From NCBI RefSeq assembly GCF_003072505.1, contig NZ_NTGB01000001.1, positions 2,359,622 to 2,423,621 of the forward strand: DNA of 64,000 nucleotides. Direction: 5' to 3'. The DNA comes from Polynucleobacter rarus (GTDB taxonomy: Bacteria; Pseudomonadota; Gammaproteobacteria; Burkholderiales; Burkholderiaceae). Position numbers and translations under genes: made by a program. Each line of letters opens with the position of its first letter. Within the stretch, counting starts at the first letter, position 1. Shown here piece after piece: positions 18,320-28,703 of the stretch. The notes under the pieces are model-generated. The model worked only from the letters and a program-made list of their open reading frames with translations. It did no database searches and had not been told where the DNA came from.

Positions 18320-20335
18320 TCACTTTGCAGTTTGACCAAGCACATCCATTGCTGTTTTAACAATGTTCTCCGTCGTTAAGCCAAAGTATTGATACAACAC
18401 ACCGGCAGGAGCAGACTCGCCAAAAGTATCTAAACCTTGCACTGCAGCACAGCCGTATTTCCACCAGCCATCTGTAACACCCGCTTCAATCGCCACCCGA
18501 GGAATACCCGCTGGTAACACGCTGGCTTTATAAGCACTGGATTGTTGATCGAAGGTCGTTGTCGAAGGCATGGATACTACGTTTGCGGCAATCCCCTTCT
18601 CAGCTAGGGCGCTCGCCACACTCATTGCTAAACCTACTTCAGAACCGGTGGCCATGAAGACGATTTTCGGATTTTTAACTGCTTTGAGCACATATCCACC
18701 CTTTTCAATATTGGCAATTTGCTCGGCAGTTTTTTCTAAATAAGGACAATTTTGACGACTAAAAATTAAACTCGTTGGCCCCTTGCGGCGCTTGACAGCA
18801 CTCGCCCAAGCAACAGCAGATTCGGTTGTATCCGCTGGACGCCATACATCCATATTGGGAATCAATCTTAAACTAGCAGTTTGCTCAACTGCTTGATGCG
18901 TTGGGCCGTCCTCACCAAGTCCAATGGAGTCATGCGTAAACACAAAAATACTTCTGATTTTCATGAGCGCTGCCATGCGCAGTGCATTACGACTATAGTC
19001 AGAGAAGGTTAAGAAAGTGCCCCCAAACGGTATATAGCCACCATGTAAAGTGACGCCGTTCATCATGGCGCTCATCCCAAACTCACGTACGCCATAACTA
19101 ATATGATTGCCCCAAGTATTGGGTTTAAGTGATTTGGAATTGCTCCAATTGGTTAAGTTAGAGCCAGTTAAATCGGCTGATCCACCTAAGAACTCAGGGA
19201 GTACTTGCGCTAAGCCATCAATTGCATTTTGACTGGCTTTGCGTGTGGCAATGGTTTCTGCTTTAGCAGAGATATTAGCGAGTAAGGTTTGTACCGTCGC
19301 TTCGAAGGACTCCGGTAAATCACCTGACATACGACGTGTAAGTTCTTTAGCTAAATCTGGATAGGCTTTTTGGTACTCTTTAAAATGCAAGTTCCAAAGT
19401 TGCTCCGTAGCCGCACCCATTTCTTTTGCATCCCACAAACCATAAACCTCTGTTGGCACTGTAAATGGCGGATAGTTCCAACCGATGGATTCTCTAGTTG
19501 CGGCAATTTCTGCGGCACCTAAAGGTGCGCCGTGCACTTTGTCCGTATCGGCAAGATTCGGTGAGCCTTCACCGATTCTGGTTTTACAAGCGATCAAAGT
19601 CGGCTTACCATTATTCATCGATTTGGCATAGGCGATTGCACTCGATACTTCATTTGCATCATGACCATTAATATCACGAATGACATTCCAACCATAGGCT
19701 TCAAAGCGTTTTGGTGTATCTTCAGCGAACCAGTTAACAACCCGTCCGTCAATCGAAATACCGTTGTCATCCCACAGCGCAATTAACTTGGATAAGCCTA
19801 AAGTACCGGCTAAAGAGCAAGCCTCGTGACTGATTCCTTCCATCAAACAACCGTCACCTAAAAATGCATAGGTATAGTGATTGACGATGGCATGACCCGG
19901 ACGATTGAACTCTTCTGCTAATAACTTTTCAGCTAAAGCCATTCCTACTGCATTCGAAATCCCTTGACCTAAAGGACCGGTTGTCGTCTCTACACCTGGC
20001 GTGACGCGGTATTCTGGATGCCCTGCTGTTTTACTATGTAATTGTCTGAAATTTTCAATTTCAGACATCGGTAAATAATAGCCCGTTAAATGCAACACAG
20101 AATAGAGCAACATGGAGCCATGTCCATTGGAGAGCACAAAACGATCGCGATCCATCCACAGTGGGTTTTTAGGATTGTGTTTTAAATGGTCATGCCACAA
20201 TGCAACTGCGATATCCGCCATCCCCATCGGCATGCCAGGGTGTCCAGAGTTCGCTTTTTGTACTGCATCCATCGACAGAGCGCGAATGGCATTGGCCATC
20301 AATTTGGAATCTTCGGAAGTTAGTTTGGTAGGCAT
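18320..20335 (-). CDS. tkt: transketolase
   Basis: A 671-residue thiamine-diphosphate enzyme transferring two-carbon units in the pentose phosphate pathway. N-terminal [20 protein letters not shown] and the TPP motif [18 protein letters not shown] are clear, as is the Pyr-domain [20 protein letters not shown] near 470 with the catalytic Glu upstream ([10 protein letters not shown]). Length matches the family. It heads the tkt-gap run and is divergent from rsmE. Confidence 0.97.
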   Translation of the reverse strand: MPTKLTSEDSKLMANAIRALSMDAVQKANSGHPGMPMGMADIAVALWHDHLKHNPKNPLWMDRDRFVLSNGHGSMLLYSVLHLTGYYLPMSEIENFRQLHSKTAGHPEYRVTPGVETTTGPLGQGISNAVGMALAEKLLAEEFNRPGHAIVNHYTYAFLGDGCLMEGISHEACSLAGTLGLSKLIALWDDNGISIDGRVVNWFAEDTPKRFEAYGWNVIRDINGHDANEVSSAIAYAKSMNNGKPTLIACKTRIGEGSPNLADTDKVHGAPLGAAEIAATRESIGWNYPPFTVPTEVYGLWDAKEMGAATEQLWNLHFKEYQKAYPDLAKELTRRMSGDLPESFEATVQTLLANISAKAETIATRKASQNAIDGLAQVLPEFLGGSADLTGSNLTNWSNSKSLKPNTWGNHISYGVREFGMSAMMNGVTLHGGYIPFGGTFLTFSDYSRNALRMAALMKIRSIFVFTHDSIGLGEDGPTHQAVEQTASLRLIPNMDVWRPADTTESAVAWASAVKRRKGPTSLIFSRQNCPYLEKTAEQIANIEKGGYVLKAVKNPKIVFMATGSEVGLAMSVASALAEKGIAANVVSMPSTTTFDQQSSAYKASVLPAGIPRVAIEAGVTDGWWKYGCAAVQGLDTFGESAPAGVLYQYFGLTTENIVKTAMDVLGQTAK

Positions 20336-20535
20336 AAATTTAGTTTGTATATTTGGTTAGCTTATTGAATTAGCTTGAGCAATACTATTTTAATCATTTG
20401 GGCTGAATACTTCGTAAAGATATTAACTGGTATTTACTCGTTTTAATTTGCCCTGTTTATTTGCATCTTCGGCATTTCTTCTTGATGAAGGTAGAATAAA
20501 CAAGACCACTTTTGTTCTATTTTAACATTGGACCT

Positions 20536-21288
20536 ATGTCTCACTTTTATCTTCCTGGTAATTGGCAAGAAAGCCAAGTTCTTGCTCCCGAATCGCTCAG
20601 ACATCACCTTCGAGTAAGACGAGTGTCCTCAAGCGAATCGATTGCTGTTTTTAACGGGGCGGGGATGGTCGCGAATGCCTCCATTGATGGTGCATCCACT
20701 GATAAAAAATTATTCTTAAACTTGAATAATCTGCGCGAAGATCTCAGTCGTGAGTCTAATTATCCGATTACCTTAATCCAAGGTCTAGCTGCTAACGAAA
20801 AAATGGACTGGCTAATCGAAAAAGCCGTTGAATTAGGGGTTGGCACCATTATTCCAGTGCAAACGCAGCGAAGCGTCCTCAAGGTAAACGTGCACCAAGA
20901 CGAAAAAAAAGCGCAGAAAAAGATGGAGCATTGGACGCAGATTATCATTGCCGCCTGCGAGCAGTGTGATCGCACTATTTTGCCAACCCTCGAAGCACCC
21001 CAAACTCTCAATCAGTTTTTAAGTCAATTTGATGTGGCAAGTTGCGCTCAATTGCCCATTGTTTTGTCGCCACTTGGCACTCTCAAACTAGTCAGTATTT
21101 TAAAAAGAGCCCCTGGCCAAGGTGTTGCTCTCATGGTTGGACCTGAGGGTGGCTTTGATGAAAATGAGATGCAAAGTATCGAACAGCGGGGCTGGATGAG
21201 TGCTACGATGGGGAATCGAATTTTAAGAACTGAAACAGCCGGTATTAGTGCGATATCAGCAGTTCATGCAATTTGGGGTAGCTTTTAA
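20536..21288 (+). CDS. rsmE: 16S rRNA m3U1498 methyltransferase RsmE
   Basis: About 250 residues from ATG 20536 (MSHFYLPG); the frame can be extended to a TTG at 20512, less likely. It is a SPOUT methyltransferase: the N-terminal PUA-like part contains HHLRVRRVSS, and the C-terminal knot has LMVGPEGGFDENEMQ and LGTLKL/ILRTETAGISAISAVHA. The conserved KMDWLIEKAVELGVGTIIPV is intact. It is divergent from tkt and followed by a bidirectional hairpin. Confidence 0.93.
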   Translation: MSHFYLPGNWQESQVLAPESLRHHLRVRRVSSSESIAVFNGAGMVANASIDGASTDKKLFLNLNNLREDLSRESNYPITLIQGLAANEKMDWLIEKAVELGVGTIIPVQTQRSVLKVNVHQDEKKAQKKMEHWTQIIIAACEQCDRTILPTLEAPQTLNQFLSQFDVASCAQLPIVLSPLGTLKLVSILKRAPGQGVALMVGPEGGFDENEMQSIEQRGWMSATMGNRILRTETAGISAISAVHAIWGSF

Positions 21289-21292
21289 GCAA

Positions 21293-21314
21293 AATGCCGC
21301 TACTTAGCGGCATT
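21293..21314. terminator. bidirectional terminator between rsmE and the barstar-family gene
   Basis: AATGCCGCTA and TAGCGGCATT form a 10-bp perfect stem. On the minus strand it is followed by TTTTGCTT, so it best serves the minus-strand barstar-family gene ending at 21366, and possibly rsmE as well. Confidence 0.7.
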
Positions 21315-21365
21315 GAGATGCATCAAGAAGTTTTGATTATTTAGTAAAGATGTTCCAATAACTCT

Positions 21366-22037
21366 TTAAGCTAAATTTGCAAACGAATAAAACACGCGGT
21401 AAGGGACTCTTCTTTCTGCCCAGTATTCCACGGCGTCACGGAACACATCGAGTAATGTTTCGCGAGCATCTTTGTCGAACTTGAGCGTTGAAGGTATTCC
21501 TTCTAAAACCACTACGAATCCAGGTTGCGGTCCTGACTTATCAATCAGAGTAGTGAGCGCATCTAACAAATGATCGTAGTTTTTAGCTTGCTGTTTCGTA
21601 AAATGATAGGCTTTAGCCACTGACTCCAGCACTTCACCTTTGGTAAAAGCATGTGCAGAATTCGCATAAACAAAATGCTGACCTAGTTCAGACGCAGCTT
21701 CCATTAACTCTTCAGTTCTAAAAGCACGAATCGACTGGACTATATTTGTTCGAACGCTTCTCAGCATTGCTGCAGGTCCACTATCCCTAACTGCTAACGC
21801 GGCACGCCAAGATGGTGCAGGTTTTTTCTTGGGAAGGGCACTTAAATCTCTTAAAACACTACCTGTTGGATACAAACTGTTGTTGTAATAAGGTGAAGAT
21901 GGTGATGATGGGGTTGTAGGCATACTCATACCGGTGTTCATACCTGAACGGTTGATTGTTGAACCAAGGCTGTGATCTACGGACTGATCTTCTTCCCAGC
22001 CTGCCAATGTTGCGTTTTCTGGAATGTTTATAGTCAT
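21366..22037 (-). CDS. barstar-family protein with a disordered N-terminal extension
   Basis: A 223-residue protein in two parts. Residues 1 to about 80 are Ser/Pro/Asn-rich (TTPSSPSSPYYNN) and look disordered. Residues about 95-223 resemble the barstar ribonuclease-inhibitor fold: FVYANSAHAFTKGEVLESVA, then NYDHLLDALTTLI, and near the end LLDVFRDAVEYWAERRVPYR. Barstar inhibits barnase, but no ribonuclease gene lies next to it; homologues in Burkholderiales also occur without one. Its role here is unknown. Confidence 0.7.
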   Translation of the reverse strand: MTINIPENATLAGWEEDQSVDHSLGSTINRSGMNTGMSMPTTPSSPSSPYYNNSLYPTGSVLRDLSALPKKKPAPSWRAALAVRDSGPAAMLRSVRTNIVQSIRAFRTEELMEAASELGQHFVYANSAHAFTKGEVLESVAKAYHFTKQQAKNYDHLLDALTTLIDKSGPQPGFVVVLEGIPSTLKFDKDARETLLDVFRDAVEYWAERRVPYRVFYSFANLA

Positions 22038-22340
22038 AATGCGTAAAGGTTACTCTTTTCTGTAACATTTGACAAGAGGTATTCCTTAAAAAACAGAGTA
22101 AACGTATGATTCTAAAGACGATAAAAATTAGTAAATACTTGCTTTCAAACCGTCAATCGATGACGAAGATACCAATAATTACCCGCTCAATATGGCAGAA
22201 ATACGTCGTAAATACCTGATTTTTTTAAACAAGTTTATAAAATTTATTCATTAACTACAAATACGACTCCCTCTATCGAGGGTATTAATTTATGATTTAA
22301 TTTTTTGAGACCTTAAGTTAATCTCAAGTTATTTTTAAAG
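22038..22340. other. 303-base AT-rich gap
   Basis: No intact gene. A plus-strand stretch open from 22135 to a TAA at 22252 contains protein-like sequence (FKPSIDDEDTNNYPLNMAEI) with only an internal ATG at 22192; it may be a remnant. A small hairpin CCCTC/GAGGG sits at about 22268-22281. Confidence 0.35.
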
Positions 22341-22952
22341 TTAGTTAAACAAATAATCAGAGTGTTCAATCATTGGTTCTTTAACCTTATGACCCAAAGT
22401 TGCTAAAAACAAATTGATTCCTTCACGCCTAACAAATTTCATCGCAGGAACAAAATCGCTATCACCAGTGACCAGAACGATAATATCTACTTGTTTTTTT
22501 AAGGATAAAGCTGCCATGTCCATTCCAATACGCATATCAACACCTTTTTGAGTAATACTTGGCCTCAAATCTTCAGGACTAATTGTTAGGTTAGAGCTCG
22601 GTGTCTTTAAAAGTCGGGGCTTTAGGTCCCATCCATTGAAACTTAACTCACCTAAACGTAAAGCGAGGAAAGGAATATTTTTCAATCCTTTAAATAAGGC
22701 TTCTGCAGTTTGAACCACTGGATGACTACCAAAATCTAAAACTTCTTGGCTTAAAGGATTCTTTTCGGAATTTTTAAGAGGTTGGGAATCATAATAATAG
22801 ATCCTATACAAGTTGGAGTCTACAAGTAATTTGTGTGTTTTTAAATCATCAACAAAGCTCTGAATATCTGATGCTTGCATTGGTGCATTGGGACCGCGAG
22901 AGAGCTTTCTTTTAATGAAGCCACCATCGATTAGAATTGCATAATTTTTCAT
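22341..22952 (-). CDS. NYN-domain (LabA/DUF88-like) putative ribonuclease
   Basis: A 203-residue PIN-like NYN protein. Acidic residues expected at the active site are visible: YAILIDGGFIKRKL at the start, then KGVDMRIGMDMAALSLKKQ and VTGDSDFVPAMKFVRREG, ending LGHKVKEPMIEHSDYLF. NYN domains are metal-dependent RNases; many lie in regulatory or stress contexts. There is no Shine-Dalgarno on its strand: the bases just before the ATG read CACCTCC, the complement of one. It lies downstream of maeB behind a GC-rich hairpin region. Confidence 0.82.
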   Translation of the reverse strand: MKNYAILIDGGFIKRKLSRGPNAPMQASDIQSFVDDLKTHKLLVDSNLYRIYYYDSQPLKNSEKNPLSQEVLDFGSHPVVQTAEALFKGLKNIPFLALRLGELSFNGWDLKPRLLKTPSSNLTISPEDLRPSITQKGVDMRIGMDMAALSLKKQVDIIVLVTGDSDFVPAMKFVRREGINLFLATLGHKVKEPMIEHSDYLFN

Positions 22953-23055
22953 GGAGGTGTGCTACTTGACGGGTCGGCGATCTGGTCGCCTGTTACATGT
23001 CACCCGTGGTTTCGCTTTTTTTATGAATAATTATCATATCATAAGGAAAAAATAA
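22953..23055 (+). ncRNA. GC-rich structured element with U-tract, possible small RNA or micro-ORF
   Basis: Between maeB and the NYN gene lies a GC-rich island in AT-rich surroundings. ACGGGT (22969-22974) pairs with ACCCGT (23002-23007), enclosing GGCGA-TCTGG-TCGCC (22976-22990). On the plus strand it is followed by a T7 run (GCTTTTTTTATG), like a terminator, opposite to both flanking genes. The same strand also has GGAGG at 22953-22957, 8 bases before a TTG frame of 29 basic codons ending at 23055. Either reading is inference. Confidence 0.35.
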
Positions 23056-23074
23056 CCAAAAATTAAGGTTTTTG

Positions 23075-25411
23075 TTATTTGTGCGACTCAATTCCCATCA
23101 CTGCCAAGGTAGCCATGTTGACGATACGACGCACCGTTGATGATGGTGTCAAAATGTGTACAGATTTAGCAGCACCCAATAGAATCGGGCCAATCGCGAT
23201 ACCATTACCTGCCGCTACTTTGAGTAAGTTGTAAGAAATGTTGGCAGCATCAATATTTGGCATTACGAGTAAATTGGCACGACCATCTAAAGTACCGTCT
23301 TTCATGATTGTGTTTCTAATGGCGGGATCTAAAGCACAATCGCCGTGCATTTCACCATCGACTTCAATGTCAGGATGCTTTTCACGCAAAATTTGGTAGA
23401 CTTTGCGCATTTTCTCTGCTGAAACTGCGGTTGAGGAACCAAAATTCGAGTGCGATAAAAGCGCTACTTTCGCCTCGATATTGAGTGAGCGCATTTCAGC
23501 AACAGCCAGTCTCGTAATTTCTGCCAACTCGTCTGCAGTTGGATCATAGTTAATATGCGTATCAACAATAAATAACTGGCGATCTGGCAAGACTAAAGCG
23601 TTCATAGCAGCGTAAACATTCGTCCCCTTTTCATGTCCAATCACAACATCAATAAAATGTAAATGGGCCGATGGACTACCAACGAGTCCACAAATTAAAC
23701 CGTCTGCATCCCCTTTTCGAACCATCAAACTACCAATCAAGGTGCTTCTGCGTCGAACCTCTAGTTTGGCATAAGACTGCGTAACGCCTTTACGCTTGGT
23801 GAGTTCATAAAAAGTTTGCCAATAATCTTTAAACCGCTCATCGTTTTCGGTATTGATAATGGTGTAATCGGTATCTAGCGCTAAACGTAAGCCTAACTTC
23901 TTGATGCGGTGTTCAATCACACCGGGACGACCAATCAAAATCGGATTCACGATATCTTCATCGACTAATACCTGTACCGCACGCAGGATTTTCTCGTCCT
24001 CACCCTCACAAAATACAATCCGTTTTTTACTTTGATCAATCTTTTTAGCCGCAGCAAACAACGGCTTCATCACTGTGCCTGATTGATAAACAAACTGTTG
24101 TAGTTGGTTGGTGTACGCCACAAAATCGGTTATCGGCCTGGTTGCTACACCACTATCCATCGCCGCTTTAGCTACTGCAGGGGCGATAATGGTGATTAGT
24201 CTAGGATCAAACGGTTTTGGAATCAAATATTCAGGGCCAAAAGTTAAATCAGCAATGCCGTAAGCATTTGCCACAATTTCACTTTGCTCAGCGCGGGCCA
24301 GCTCAGCGACCGCTTCGACCGCAGCAATTTCCATTTCACGAGTAATCGTCGTAGCTCCCACATCTAATGCTCCACGGAAGATGAATGGGAAGCAGAGTAC
24401 GTTGTTTACTTGATTCGGATAATCCGTTCTTCCAGTAGCGATCACCGCATCTGTTCTTACCGCTTTGATATCGGCTGGATTAATTTCCGGATTGGGATTG
24501 GCAAGCACAAAGATCAATGGGTTTGGCGCCATTTTCTTGACCATATCCTGACTGACCACGCCTCCAGCAGAAAGTCCCAATAAAATATCCGCATCTTGAA
24601 TCACGTCACTTAAAGTTCTTGCAGAAGTTTCTTTGGCAAAAACATCTTTATCAGGATCCATTAACTCGACCCGACCTTTGTAAACGACTCCAGCCAAATC
24701 AGTCACAAAAATGTTTTCAACGGGCATGCCTAAATCGACCAGTAAATCCAAACAGGCAAGGGCCGCGGCGCCCGCACCGGAAGTAACTAATTTAACTTCT
24801 TTAATATTCTTCCCAACGACTTTAAGGCCGTTCGTAATCGCGGCACACACCACAATCGCTGTGCCATGTTGATCATCATGAAAAACAGGAATCTTCATTT
24901 TTTCGCGTAATTTACGCTCTACGTAAAAGCAATCAGGCGCCTTAATATCTTCTAAATTAATACCGCCAAAGGTTGGCTCTAAAGATGCAATAATATCGAC
25001 CAATTTGGCTGGATCGGATTCGTTGATTTCAATATCAAATACATCGATTCCAGCAAACTTTTTAAATAAAACAGCTTTTCCTTCCATTACAGGCTTACTT
25101 GCTAACCCCCCGATATTACCCAGACCTAGCACAGCGGAACCGTTCGTGACCACGCCCACGAGATTACCTCTTGCGGTATATTTCACGGCGTTAGCAGGGT
25201 CTGCCACGATTTCTAAACAAGCAGCGGCAACTCCAGGAGTGTAGGCAAGTGCTAAATCCCGTTGGTTGGTTAATTGCTTAGTGGGAGTTACAGAAATTTT
25301 TCCAGGTGTCGGAAACTGATGATAATTGAGAGCAGCTTGTCTTAGCGCTTCTTGTGAATTGCTGGGTGTTGTAGCGTTATTTGATGTCGCTTTTTTAGCA
25401 TCTTGGCTCAT
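23075..25411 (-). CDS. maeB: NADP-dependent malic enzyme, MaeB type (malic + phosphotransacetylase-like domains)
   Basis: A 778-residue two-domain protein. The N-terminal malic enzyme half (to about 430) shows [31 protein letters not shown] and [12 protein letters not shown] with the metal ligands, plus the NAD(P) fold [15 protein letters not shown]. The C-terminal half matches phosphotransacetylase ([35 protein letters not shown]), a regulatory domain in MaeB enzymes that binds acetyl-CoA. It decarboxylates malate to pyruvate, yielding NADPH. It is divergent from thiL. Confidence 0.96.
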   Translation of the reverse strand: MSQDAKKATSNNATTPSNSQEALRQAALNYHQFPTPGKISVTPTKQLTNQRDLALAYTPGVAAACLEIVADPANAVKYTARGNLVGVVTNGSAVLGLGNIGGLASKPVMEGKAVLFKKFAGIDVFDIEINESDPAKLVDIIASLEPTFGGINLEDIKAPDCFYVERKLREKMKIPVFHDDQHGTAIVVCAAITNGLKVVGKNIKEVKLVTSGAGAAALACLDLLVDLGMPVENIFVTDLAGVVYKGRVELMDPDKDVFAKETSARTLSDVIQDADILLGLSAGGVVSQDMVKKMAPNPLIFVLANPNPEINPADIKAVRTDAVIATGRTDYPNQVNNVLCFPFIFRGALDVGATTITREMEIAAVEAVAELARAEQSEIVANAYGIADLTFGPEYLIPKPFDPRLITIIAPAVAKAAMDSGVATRPITDFVAYTNQLQQFVYQSGTVMKPLFAAAKKIDQSKKRIVFCEGEDEKILRAVQVLVDEDIVNPILIGRPGVIEHRIKKLGLRLALDTDYTIINTENDERFKDYWQTFYELTKRKGVTQSYAKLEVRRRSTLIGSLMVRKGDADGLICGLVGSPSAHLHFIDVVIGHEKGTNVYAAMNALVLPDRQLFIVDTHINYDPTADELAEITRLAVAEMRSLNIEAKVALLSHSNFGSSTAVSAEKMRKVYQILREKHPDIEVDGEMHGDCALDPAIRNTIMKDGTLDGRANLLVMPNIDAANISYNLLKVAAGNGIAIGPILLGAAKSVHILTPSSTVRRIVNMATLAVMGIESHK

Positions 25412-25535
25412 ATTTGTTCCATATTATGTATTGCTATTTATGTGTTATTTTTTTAATGTTTCTTTAATATTACTGATTGATATGATCTATTTGCATTACT
25501 TTACGCCATTTTTATAACATCACCTACAATTCATC

Positions 25536-26603
25536 ATGGCTTCTCCTAAATCCCAACTATTTGGTGAGTTTGACCTTATCAATACTTATTTTTTAAGGAA
25601 CTCTTCACCAAATACCGCTTCCAAGCAAGAAAGAGCTCATGTTCTACTTGGGATTGGTGACGACTGCGCTTTACTTGACTCACCACCAAATGACCACATA
25701 TTAGCAGTGACCTCTGATATGCTGGTTGAAAATCGGCACTTTTTTAGTGATACTGACCCGAAGCTTTTGGGGCATAAATGTCTAGCGGTAAATCTTTCTG
25801 ATTTGGCAGCGATGGGCGCTAAACCTATGGCGTTTACCCTGTCTATTGCACTCACGCAGATTAACCACGCTTGGTTAGCCGCCTTCTCAGAGGGTTTACA
25901 CGCGTTATCTGATCGTTTTAATTGCCCATTAATTGGCGGTGATACGACTTCAGGACCATTAACCATCTCGATTACTGCGATAGGCCATCTACCTAAAAAC
26001 AACGCTTTAAAGCGCAGTAATGCCCTAGCTGGCGATGATATTTGGCTTTCAGGTGAAGTTGGTGATGCAAGATGCATACTTGGTATTGCGCGTGGCGAAT
26101 GGCTCCCAATCCCTGGGTCAGAAAACTTCACCCACCGCATGCACGCCCCAGAACCAAGAGTTGACTTAGGTATAGCTCTTAGAGGTCTAGCTCATGCAGC
26201 TATTGATATTTCTGATGGTTTATTGGGTGATTTGCAGCATATTCTAAAAGCATCTCATTGCAATGCGAGCATTCAGATCGATCAGGTTCCTGTCTCTACT
26301 CTATTAAGTAATTCAAGTCGGGAGTTGCGAAGGCTATGTAGCTTAAAAGGTGGTGATGACTATGAATTATGTTTTACTGCCCCAAATGCCAATGCGCCCC
26401 AAATTGAGGCAATTGGTCGTGCCTTAAACCTTCGCCTTACCAAAATAGGTCAAATTACAGAAGCAATCAATAAAATCGAGTCACAAAGTCCAAGTACTCC
26501 TCAATTTGGTCGGATGCGCCTCATTGATCAAGACGGAAATTCCCTAGACGACAAACAAACGCAAATCTATTTAAAATCATTTGATCACTTTGAATCATCC
26601 TAA
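25536..26603 (+). CDS. thiL: thiamine-monophosphate kinase
   Basis: A 355-residue ThiL that makes thiamine diphosphate, the cofactor of the window's transketolase. It has the family motifs GIGDDCALLD near 44-53, VTSDMLVENRHF, KCLAVNLSDLAAMGAKP, GGDTTSG and the C-terminal KGGDDYELCFTAP. It begins the plus-strand cluster thiL-pgpA-pncC, the same grouping found in many Burkholderiales. Confidence 0.95.
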   Translation: MASPKSQLFGEFDLINTYFLRNSSPNTASKQERAHVLLGIGDDCALLDSPPNDHILAVTSDMLVENRHFFSDTDPKLLGHKCLAVNLSDLAAMGAKPMAFTLSIALTQINHAWLAAFSEGLHALSDRFNCPLIGGDTTSGPLTISITAIGHLPKNNALKRSNALAGDDIWLSGEVGDARCILGIARGEWLPIPGSENFTHRMHAPEPRVDLGIALRGLAHAAIDISDGLLGDLQHILKASHCNASIQIDQVPVSTLLSNSSRELRRLCSLKGGDDYELCFTAPNANAPQIEAIGRALNLRLTKIGQITEAINKIESQSPSTPQFGRMRLIDQDGNSLDDKQTQIYLKSFDHFESS

Positions 26604-26621
26604 ATCCATTTTGAATTGAAC

Positions 26622-27233
26622 ATGTCCGATTTTCTATCCTCTTCAACTCCTTCTGAATTCACTCAGGCCAGGCAATCGTTGGCCGGAGTAACGCCTACCT
26701 TCAAGTGGGTCAAAGATCGTCCTTGGCGCTTATTTGCCTTTGGCTTTGGCTCGGGCTTAAGCCCTCTTGGCCCTGGTACGGTTGGTACTCTTTGGGCTTG
26801 GATTGCCACCCTAACCTATCATATTTTTTATCCTAGTTTAGCCACCTCAGAAAGCATCGTGCTATTAATCGCTGGTCTGATTCTAGGGATCGTCGTTTGC
26901 GGCTTAACGGGTAAAGAACTAGGTAAAACAGATCATGGCGGGATTGTTTGGGATGAAATTCTCGCTTTTTGGTTGATTTTATTTTTTGTTATACCCTGCT
27001 CATGGATTGTGCAGTCCTTGGCTTTTGTGTTGTTTCGTTTCTTTGATATTGCTAAACCTGGCCCAATTCGCTTAGTAGATCAATACTTTAAAGAGTGGCA
27101 ACCAAGTCCAAGACTTGAGCCATTTGCTGCTTGGATTCGTGGTTTTGGGGTGATGGTAGATGATCTATTCGCAGCCCTGGCTACCCTAATGGTTTTATCG
27201 ATTCTTGTTCGCTTTGGAGTCATCGCACTATGA
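26622..27233 (+). CDS. pgpA: phosphatidylglycerophosphatase A
   Basis: A membrane phosphatase of about 203 residues, making phosphatidylglycerol. ATG 26622 is taken as start (an in-frame TTG lies 6 bases earlier). Motifs are GFGSGLSPLGPGTVGTLWA, GGIVWDEILAFW and FRFFDIAKPGPI, with four hydrophobic segments. Its stop overlaps the pncC start (ATGA), so the two are coupled. Confidence 0.93.
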   Translation: MSDFLSSSTPSEFTQARQSLAGVTPTFKWVKDRPWRLFAFGFGSGLSPLGPGTVGTLWAWIATLTYHIFYPSLATSESIVLLIAGLILGIVVCGLTGKELGKTDHGGIVWDEILAFWLILFFVIPCSWIVQSLAFVLFRFFDIAKPGPIRLVDQYFKEWQPSPRLEPFAAWIRGFGVMVDDLFAALATLMVLSILVRFGVIAL

Positions 27234-27778
27234 ACCACGTTGCCAATGAACACGCTTTAGCTCTGTCTCAGTTCCTAATTGAGCATCATCTTCTTATCAG
27301 TACTGCTGAATCTTGTACGGGCGGGATGGTATCGAGTGCTTTAACTGATCTTGCAGGTTCTAGCGCTTGGTTTGACCGGGGCTTTGTAACCTATAGTAAC
27401 GAAGCCAAAGTAGATAGTCTTGGTGTTCAGATGGAGCTGATTCAACATCACGGGGCAGTAAGTGAAGAGGTAGCTCGTGAAATGGCTATTGGCACAATTA
27501 CACACTCCAAAGCAAATGTTGGCCTATCGATTACTGGGGTCGCAGGTCCAACTGGCGGTAGTCTAGAAAAACCCGTTGGTTTTGTCTGTTTTGGCTGGGC
27601 TTGGAAACAAAATGGTGTCATAGCATCCCATACTCAAGGTGTGCATCTTTTAGGGGCTGACACCACTATTACCGACTCAACTCGACATGCAGTGAGAATA
27701 TTAGCTAGAGACTTCGCTTTAAGCAAGCTCCTTACCCTTATCAATGGCGATTCAACGACCAGTTCGCCAGCTATTTAG
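27230..27778 (+). CDS. pncC: CinA-family nicotinamide-nucleotide amidohydrolase PncC
   Basis: A 182-residue stand-alone CinA C-terminal domain, which deamidates NMN to NaMN in pyridine nucleotide salvage. Motifs: [20 protein letters not shown] (24-43), [17 protein letters not shown] and [12 protein letters not shown]. The N-terminal MoCF domain of full CinA is absent, as in E. coli YgaD/PncC. It is coupled to pgpA by a 4-base overlap and converges on pyrF with an 8-base overlap. Confidence 0.92.
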   Translation: MNHVANEHALALSQFLIEHHLLISTAESCTGGMVSSALTDLAGSSAWFDRGFVTYSNEAKVDSLGVQMELIQHHGAVSEEVAREMAIGTITHSKANVGLSITGVAGPTGGSLEKPVGFVCFGWAWKQNGVIASHTQGVHLLGADTTITDSTRHAVRILARDFALSKLLTLINGDSTTSSPAI

Positions 27779-28619
27779 CCTGATTAATCGCATCCCTAGT
27801 TTTTATTGCTTCTTTTCTGGCAGCCTCTGCAAAGTCTGCACCATTACTGGCATATAAGATGGCTCTGGAAGAGTTAATCATTAGGTTTTTACTGCATCCA
27901 GCTTGCACCGTCGCTTCGATATCGCCGCCCTGTGCACCAATGCCCGGTATTAACAATGGCATATCGCCGACAATTTGCCGAACTTTGGCAATTTCTTCAG
28001 GAAAAGTCGCGCCAACGACCAAACACATTTGTCCGTTGGTATTCCATTTGGTAGCCGCATTAAAGGCCACCCGCTCATATACCGACACCTGCTCACCACT
28101 ATCATCGGTCGTTTTTAGAAACTGAATATCCGATCCACCTGGATTAGAAGTTCTACACAAGACAATGACCCCCTTACCTGCATATTTCAGATAAGGCTCC
28201 ATTGAATCAAAACCCATATAAGGGTTTACGGTTACTGCATCCGCTTGATAACGCTCAAAAGCCTCTACTGCGTATTGCGTAGCAGTAGAACCAATATCTC
28301 CTCGTTTTGCGTCTAAAATGACTGGAACTCTTGGATAATGGGTATGGATGTATTGGATTAACTGTTCTAGCTGGTCTTCCGCCCTTGCTGCAGCAAAATA
28401 AGCAATTTGGGGTTTGAAAGCACAAACTAAGTCCGCTGTTGCGTCTACAATATATCGGCAGAACGTAAAAATTGAATTTGCTTGACCTTGTAAGGAAATT
28501 GGAAACTTTTGTTGATCCGGATCAAGACCGACGCATAGCATCGACTGATGTTTTTCAACGCAATCTTGGTACTTCTCTAAAAAAGAAGAACCATTATTAG
28601 TAGTAGGTGAATTATTCAA
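27771..28619 (-). CDS. pyrF: orotidine 5'-phosphate decarboxylase (PyrF type 2)
   Basis: A 282-residue OMP decarboxylase of the longer type 2 class. The catalytic Lys/Asp set is in [18 protein letters not shown] near 100-117; [14 protein letters not shown] opens the protein and [19 protein letters not shown] closes the barrel. It makes UMP in the last step of pyrimidine synthesis. It overlaps pncC tail to tail by 8 bases and is divergent from corA. Confidence 0.95.
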   Translation of the reverse strand: MNNSPTTNNGSSFLEKYQDCVEKHQSMLCVGLDPDQQKFPISLQGQANSIFTFCRYIVDATADLVCAFKPQIAYFAAARAEDQLEQLIQYIHTHYPRVPVILDAKRGDIGSTATQYAVEAFERYQADAVTVNPYMGFDSMEPYLKYAGKGVIVLCRTSNPGGSDIQFLKTTDDSGEQVSVYERVAFNAATKWNTNGQMCLVVGATFPEEIAKVRQIVGDMPLLIPGIGAQGGDIEATVQAGCSKNLMINSSRAILYASNGADFAEAARKEAIKTRDAINQAK

Positions 28620-28703
28620 AAGAATTAAATTAAATTGTTTTAATAACGATACTTTAAACTTTCTTTTAATTCTAGTTAAGAAGTAAATTTGAGGAAATGC
28701 AAA

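Noticed and set aside
25637..26140. 167-codon minus-strand frame inside thiL
   Set aside because: Overlaps the well-supported ThiL frame entirely and has no recognisable features.
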